From positions 2,451,523 through 2,515,522 of the forward strand of contig NZ_MSCP01000001.1 in NCBI RefSeq assembly GCF_002954715.1: a stretch of 64,000 bases of DNA, written 5' to 3'. The first letter of the stretch is position 1, and each line of letters begins with the position of its first letter. The notes beneath the pieces were generated by a model. It worked only from the letters and a program-made list of their open reading frames with translations, was not told where the DNA came from and did not search any database. Of the stretch, positions 60,194-64,000 are shown one piece after another. The stretch comes from Aliivibrio sifiae. GTDB lineage: Bacteria > Pseudomonadota > Gammaproteobacteria > Enterobacterales > Vibrionaceae. The position numbers were made by a program, and so were the translations under genes.

Positions 60194-60225
60194 ATTAGCC
60201 GTTAGGCTATGAAACTAAGTAATAA

Positions 60226-60591
60226 TTACTTGATTTCAACAGTCGCACCAGCTTCTTCTAGCTGTGCTTTAAGACCTTCAGCTTCAGCTTTGTCAACGCC
60301 TTCTTTTAGAGGTGCTGGAGCTGAGTCTACAAGACCTTTAGCTTCTTTCAGGCCAAGACCTGTAGCGCCACGTACTGCTTTGATTACAGAAACTTTGTTT
60401 CCGCCAACAGCAGTTAGGATTACGTCAAATTCAGTTTGCTCTTCAGCAGCTTCAGCAGAAGCACCGCCAGCAACTACTGCAGCAGCAGCAGTAACACCGA
60501 ATTTTTCTTCCATAGCTTCGATAAGCTCAACAACTTGCATTACAGACATTTCTGCAACTGCGTCTAGGATTTGCTCGTTAGTAATAGACAT
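60226..60591 (-). CDS. rplL: 50S ribosomal protein L7/L12
   Basis: 121 residues, exact family length. [24 protein letters not shown] start, Ala-rich hinge near residues 35-50, and C-terminal EKTEFDVIL-like domain with [24 protein letters not shown] (in pieces). Stalk protein that recruits translation factors. Downstream of rplJ. Confidence 0.98.
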   Translation of the reverse strand: MSITNEQILDAVAEMSVMQVVELIEAMEEKFGVTAAAAVVAGGASAEAAEEQTEFDVILTAVGGNKVSVIKAVRGATGLGLKEAKGLVDSAPAPLKEGVDKAEAEGLKAQLEEAGATVEIK

Positions 60592-60646
60592 AACAATTCT
60601 CTTTTAAGTCAACAATAATTTATTTTGTAATCAAATAAAGCAAGGC

Positions 60647-61141
60647 TTATGCCGCAGCTTCTTCTTTTTGATCACGAACAGCAGCGATAGTACGTACCAG
60701 TTTACCAGCAGAAGCTTCTTTCATGCACATCATTAGGCGTGCGATAGCTTCGTCGTAAGTTGGTAGTGTCGCTAGTACATCAGCATCAGTAACTGCGCCT
60801 TCAAATGCAGCAGCTTTGATCTCGAAGTCTTTATTCTCTTTAGCAAAGTCTTTAAAAAGACGTGCTGCAGCACCTGGGTGCTCGTTAGAGAATGCAAGTA
60901 GAGATGGACCAGTAAATGTGTCTTGTAGACACTCGTACTGAGTACCTTCTACTGCACGACGTGCTAAAGTGTTACGAACAACTCTCATGTAAACACCCGC
61001 TTCACGCGCTTGTTTACGTAGAGAAGTCATCGCGCCAACAGTAACGCCACGAGAATCAGCTACAACTGCAGAAAGTGCACCACTGGCTGCTTCGTTGACT
61101 TCAGCAACAATTGCTTTTTTGTCTTGAAGATTTAAAGCCAT
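60647..61141 (-). CDS. rplJ: 50S ribosomal protein L10
   Basis: 164 residues (E. coli 165). [35 protein letters not shown] start (in pieces); binds L7/L12 dimers at the stalk base and, in E. coli, represses translation of its own leader. It follows a 244-base gap with its own promoter and leader. Confidence 0.97.
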   Translation of the reverse strand: MALNLQDKKAIVAEVNEAASGALSAVVADSRGVTVGAMTSLRKQAREAGVYMRVVRNTLARRAVEGTQYECLQDTFTGPSLLAFSNEHPGAAARLFKDFAKENKDFEIKAAAFEGAVTDADVLATLPTYDEAIARLMMCMKEASAGKLVRTIAAVRDQKEEAAA

Positions 61142-61385
61142 TTGGATTAACCTCTGGTTGTGATTACACCACTCACTACAAAATGTAGGAGAGTAATTAC
61201 GATGCAGTCCCAGAAAACCAATTTTTAAAAACTAGCTTTTAGTTCGGGCACCGTCTACGCAGGTTTTATTAAGCTCTTTCGAGCGCCTACGGTCTTGGAC
61301 GGAGACTATTCAATTAAAAATCAAACAGCCCCAACCATAAATTTGATAAGCGCAAAATTATACACAAATTCTACGCTTTTGCAAA
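61142..61385 (-). promoter_or_regulatory. rplJ promoter and L10 leader
   Basis: On the minus strand TTGCAA (61379-61384), a 16-base spacer and TATAAT (61357-61362) give a strong promoter just after rplA. The roughly 210-base leader that follows is of the size and place of the L10 leader RNA, where L10-L7/L12 binds to repress rplJL. The fold was not computed. Confidence 0.75.
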
Positions 61386-62090
61386 TTAGTTTGTAGCAGT
61401 ATCTAGAGTCGCTTGATCTAGAGATACGCCAGCACCCATTGTAGTTGAGATGCTTACCTTCTTCAGGAAAACACCTTTCGCTGAAGTTGGTTTTGCTTTC
61501 TTAAGTGCAACTAAAAGAGCTTCTAGGTTCTCTTTAAGTTGAGCAGCATCAAAATCCACTTTACCGATAGTAGTATGGATGATGCCGTTTTTGTCGTTAC
61601 GGTAACGAACCTGACCAGCTTTAGCATTTTTAACAGCTTGAGCAACGTTAGGGGTTACAGTACCAACTTTAGGGTTTGGCATAAGACCACGAGGACCTAG
61701 GATTGTACCTAGTTGACCAACAACACGCATTGCATCTGGAGAAGCAACAACAACGTCAAAGTTCATTTCGCCTTTCTTAACTAGCTCAGCAAGGTCTTCC
61801 ATGCCTACTAGATCAGCGCCAGCTTCTTTAGCTGCTTCTGCGTTTGCACCTTGAGTGAACACAGCAACACGGATATCACGACCAGTACCGTGAGGTAGTA
61901 CAGTTGCACCACGTACGTTTTGATCTGATTTACGTGCATCAATGCCAAGGTTAACAGCAACGTCAACACTTTCATTGAATTTTGCAGTAGCTAATTCTTT
62001 AAGAAGAGCAACAGCTTCGTTGATTTCGTAGTCTTTAGTAACTTCCACTTTTTCGCGGATATTACGCATACGCTTAGTAAGTTTAGCCAT
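61386..62090 (-). CDS. rplA: 50S ribosomal protein L1
   Basis: 234 residues, exact family length. [17 protein letters not shown] start and the signature [16 protein letters not shown] are clear. Primary 23S rRNA binding protein; in E. coli it represses the rplK-rplA mRNA. Begins 4 bases after the rplK stop. Confidence 0.98.
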   Translation of the reverse strand: MAKLTKRMRNIREKVEVTKDYEINEAVALLKELATAKFNESVDVAVNLGIDARKSDQNVRGATVLPHGTGRDIRVAVFTQGANAEAAKEAGADLVGMEDLAELVKKGEMNFDVVVASPDAMRVVGQLGTILGPRGLMPNPKVGTVTPNVAQAVKNAKAGQVRYRNDKNGIIHTTIGKVDFDAAQLKENLEALLVALKKAKPTSAKGVFLKKVSISTTMGAGVSLDQATLDTATN

Positions 62091-62094
62091 GTTA

Positions 62095-62523
62095 TTAACC
62101 CTCTACCACTAGACCCATTGAACGAGCAGTACCAGCAATTGAACGCTTCATAGCTTCAATGTCAGCACCAGTCATGTCCGCAGCTTTAGTTTCTGCGATC
62201 TCTTGAATTTGAGCGTCAGTAACAGTACCAACTTTCTCACTGTTTGGACGACCAGAACCAGACTTAACGCCAGCAGCTTTCTTAAGAAGAACAGCAGCAG
62301 GTGGAGTCTTAGTTACAAACGTAAAAGAACGGTCGTTGTATACAGAGATAACAACTGGAGTAGGTAGACCTTTCTCAACAGATTCTGTTCTTGCGTTAAA
62401 CGCTTTACAGAATTCCATGATGTTCACACCGTGTTGACCTAGAGCAGGACCAACTGGTGGACTTGGGTTCGCCATACCTGCTGCAACTTGCAGTTTGATA
62501 TAAGCTTCAACTTTCTTAGCCAT
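62095..62523 (-). CDS. rplK: 50S ribosomal protein L11
   Basis: 142 residues from ATG 62523, exact family length. [32 protein letters not shown] in pieces, including the Pro-rich linker. Target of PrmA, whose gene is also in the window, and part of the GTPase-associated centre sensed by RelA. An in-frame extension of 8 residues upstream was rejected. Confidence 0.98.
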   Translation of the reverse strand: MAKKVEAYIKLQVAAGMANPSPPVGPALGQHGVNIMEFCKAFNARTESVEKGLPTPVVISVYNDRSFTFVTKTPPAAVLLKKAAGVKSGSGRPNSEKVGTVTDAQIQEIAETKAADMTGADIEAMKRSIAGTARSMGLVVEG

Positions 62524-62592
62524 AATATTTCCTAATTTTGGGTTCAAACGCCATCCAACTGGATTAGCTCCCCGTTAACAAAAACGCGCGAA

Positions 62593-62621
62593 ATTATAAT
62601 AATAATCCGCGCGCTTTACAA
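62593..62621 (-). promoter_or_regulatory. rplK operon promoter
   Basis: On the minus strand TTGTAA (62616-62621), 17 bases, TATAAT (62593-62598), followed by TTCGCGCG, a GC-rich discriminator expected of stringently controlled ribosomal promoters. The adjacent CGCGCG repeats could also pair, but the promoter reading fits better. Confidence 0.75.
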
Positions 62622-62641
62622 TAGCTTTGCTGATTTTTCGA

Positions 62642-63187
62642 TCAGTTTTTTTCTACTTGGCTAAACTCTAGTTCAACTGGAGTTGCGCGACCAAAGATAG
62701 AAACTGATACTTTGATTCGACTTTTTTCATAATCGACTTCTTCAACAGTACCATTAAAGTCAGCGAATGGACCTTCGGTAACACGAACCACTTCACCAGC
62801 TTCAAACAATGTCTTAGGACGAGGAGCTTCGCTCGCTTGTTCAAGACGATTCAAAATAGCATCCGCTTCTTTATCAGTGATTGGTGCTGGGCGATCTGAA
62901 GTACCACCAATGAACCCCATAACACGTGGAATGCTACGTACCAAGTGCCATGATTCATCATTCATGATCATTTGCACTAATACGTAACCTGGGAAAAATT
63001 TACGTTCGCTTTTACGACGTTGGCCAGCACGCATTTCTACCACTTCTTCAGTTGGTACAAGTACTTCGCCAAATAACTCTTCCATGTTATGAATTTTAAT
63101 ATGTTCGCGTAGCGATTGTGATACACGACCTTCAAAACCTGAAAAGGCTTGAACTACATACCAACGTTTCTTTGGAGCTTCACTCAT
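62642..63187 (-). CDS. nusG: transcription termination/antitermination factor NusG
   Basis: 181 residues from ATG 63187, identical in length to E. coli Nus[21 protein letters not shown] start, [12 protein letters not shown] in the NGN domain and the KOW domain with [20 protein letters not shown] (in pieces). Couples RNA polymerase to ribosome or Rho. 12 bases after secE. Confidence 0.97.
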   Translation of the reverse strand: MSEAPKKRWYVVQAFSGFEGRVSQSLREHIKIHNMEELFGEVLVPTEEVVEMRAGQRRKSERKFFPGYVLVQMIMNDESWHLVRSIPRVMGFIGGTSDRPAPITDKEADAILNRLEQASEAPRPKTLFEAGEVVRVTEGPFADFNGTVEEVDYEKSRIKVSVSIFGRATPVELEFSQVEKN

Positions 63188-63199
63188 GATCACTTATCC

Positions 63200-63577
63200 T
63201 CAAACACCTGTGATTAAGCCAATTAGTCTAACCATAATACCATCAATACCCCATAAAATCAGAGCCATTACGATACATACAGCAAGAACAATGAAAGTTG
63301 TTTGCGTTGTTTCTTGGCGTGTAGGCCAAACAACTTTACGTACTTCCATTCTTGATTCGCGAGCAAATGCAATTGCAGTTTGACCTTTTGCTGTGAAGGC
63401 AGCAATACCACCAGCAGCAGCAATCAATGCAACTACACCGGCAGCTCGAATAACAACAGACAAATCAGCTAGTAAATAATTACCTATAACCGCAGCAGAA
63501 AGTAGTACTAGAACTAGTAGCCACTTAATTGTATCAACTGCGCCTGAAGTTTCTGTCGTCTCAGTATTTGTTTTCAT
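63200..63577 (-). CDS. secE: preprotein translocase subunit SecE
   Basis: 125 residues from ATG 63577 (E. coli 127), with three membrane segments as in gammaproteobacterial SecE: about 17-35, 43-60 and 92-115. The amphipathic SRMEVRKVVWPTRQETTQTT motif before the last helix is invariant. Component of SecYEG. An in-frame extension of 20 residues was rejected since AGGTTGG lies just upstream of ATG 63577. Precedes nusG in one operon. Confidence 0.95.
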   Translation of the reverse strand: MKTNTETTETSGAVDTIKWLLVLVLLSAAVIGNYLLADLSVVIRAAGVVALIAAAGGIAAFTAKGQTAIAFARESRMEVRKVVWPTRQETTQTTFIVLAVCIVMALILWGIDGIMVRLIGLITGV

Positions 63578-63768
63578 AAACCAACCTGTGACATAACTAA
63601 AATCATTTTCCATCATTAGACAGAAATTCAAAAACAAGAGTAAATATACCCTACTCTCTTCATCCTATAAACCAGCGATTTGCTAATTTATCTGCGCTGT
63701 GCTCTGCATTTTCTTAAAATTGTAGAGCAAAAATAAAACAACACACAATACAACGCAGAAAAAGGGCA

Positions 63769-63791
63769 TCGAATGATGCCCTTTTTATTAG
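63769..63791 (-). terminator. intrinsic terminator after tuf
   Basis: GGGCATC/GATGCCC stem with 4-base loop between A-run and T-run, 15 bases after the tuf stop on the minus strand. The secE promoter should lie between here and 63577. Confidence 0.9.
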
Positions 63792-63805
63792 TACTTAGTC
63801 AAATC

Positions 63806-64000
63806 TTAAGCAAAGATTTTAGCAACAACACCAGCACCAACTGTACGGCCACCTTCACGGATTGCGAAGCGTAGACCTTCGTCCATTGCGATTGGAGCAA
63901 TTAGCTCAACCGTCATTTGAACGTTGTCACCAGGCATTACCATTTCAACACCTTCTGGAAGTGTGATATCGCCAGTTACGTCCGTTGTACGGAAGTAAAA
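63806..64000 (-). CDS. tuf: elongation factor Tu, 3' part
   Basis: Last 64 codons of EF-Tu, cut by the window edge. Translation gives [18 protein letters not shown] and ends [16 protein letters not shown], typical of domain 3. Whether it is tufA or tufB cannot be told from this part, but the place before secE matches tufB of E. coli. Confidence 0.96.
   Translation of the reverse strand, partial: FYFRTTDVTGDITLPEGVEMVMPGDNVQMTVELIAPIAMDEGLRFAIREGGRTVGAGVVAKIFA

Noticed and set aside
62581..62614. CGCGCG inverted repeat upstream of rplK as a terminator of nusG
   Set aside because: It coincides with a well-spaced promoter (TTGTAA, 17, TATAAT) and its GC-rich discriminator; the T-run after the repeat is short.
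63578..63805. tRNA gene between tuf and secE
   Set aside because: No cloverleaf-like arms or T-loop sequence seen; only a terminator and AT-rich promoter sequence.

Overview
The window reads as chromosomal DNA of a marine gammaproteobacterium of the Vibrionaceae, most likely Aliivibrio (A. fischeri/logei/wodanis/salmonicida type). The basis is the AT-rich coding sequence, protein sequences close to Vibrio and E. coli orthologues, the rpoBC/rplKAJL/nusG/secE/tuf block, and a CrbRS-type acetate-switch cluster with acs. No species-level marker was tested. Gene density is high. No tRNA, rRNA, transposase, integrase or CRISPR array was seen.

Layout. 1-5.5 kb: 3' end of aspA, dcuA, a universal stress protein, dsbD and nagB. 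5.5-9.9 kb: mannitol operon mtlA-mtlD-mtlR behind a long, structured, CRP-linked leader. 9.9-13.05 kb (minus strand): arsenical operon arsR-GAPDH-phosphatase-arsJ. 13.2-17.0 kb: a GAF-GGDEF protein, glmS and its DeoR-family neighbour. 17.2-30.4 kb: acetate-switch region (response regulator CrbR, MarC protein, small DUF4212 protein plus sodium:solute symporter, hybrid kinase CrbS, HcaT-like MFS, cNMP/CBS/DUF294 protein with a DnaQ-like exonuclease, acs). 30.9-35.7 kb: aroQ-accB-accC, prmA, dusB-fis. 35.8-40.1 kb: a coiled-coil hypothetical, zntR-like regulator, purH, a repeat-filled gap, purD. 40.2-47.4 kb: DUF1481 lipoprotein, hupA, CNNM-type CBS protein, yjaG, a 2-hydroxyacid dehydrogenase, a TerB-like protein, hemE, nudC, rsd. 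47.4-51.6 kb: complete curli locus csgDEFG / csgBA. 51.7-64 kb (minus strand): rpoC, rpoB, rplL, rplJ, rplA, rplK, nusG, secE and the 3' end of tuf.

How the parts work together. The carbon genes form coherent modules: aspartate to fumarate with C4-dicarboxylate exchange (aspA-dcuA), mannitol uptake and oxidation, amino-sugar flux in both directions (nagB and glmS), and acetate scavenging under a dedicated two-component system. The arsenate module pairs a GAPDH that can make 1-arseno-3-phosphoglycerate with ArsJ, which exports it. The curli cluster sits between the convergent rsd and rpoC genes, adjacent to each other in V. cholerae as far as I recall, and so looks like an accessory insertion into a housekeeping neighbourhood. 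Its main subunit is a large Asp-rich curlin unlike the E. coli repeat consensus; this is the most unusual protein here.

The least expected non-coding signals are the mtlA leader with complementary segments around its ribosome binding site, a terminator hairpin whose loop holds a possible mtlR start codon, two palindromic repeats between purH and purD, a stringent-type dusB-fis promoter with a Fis-site match, and a terminator-like hairpin between rpoB and rpoC.
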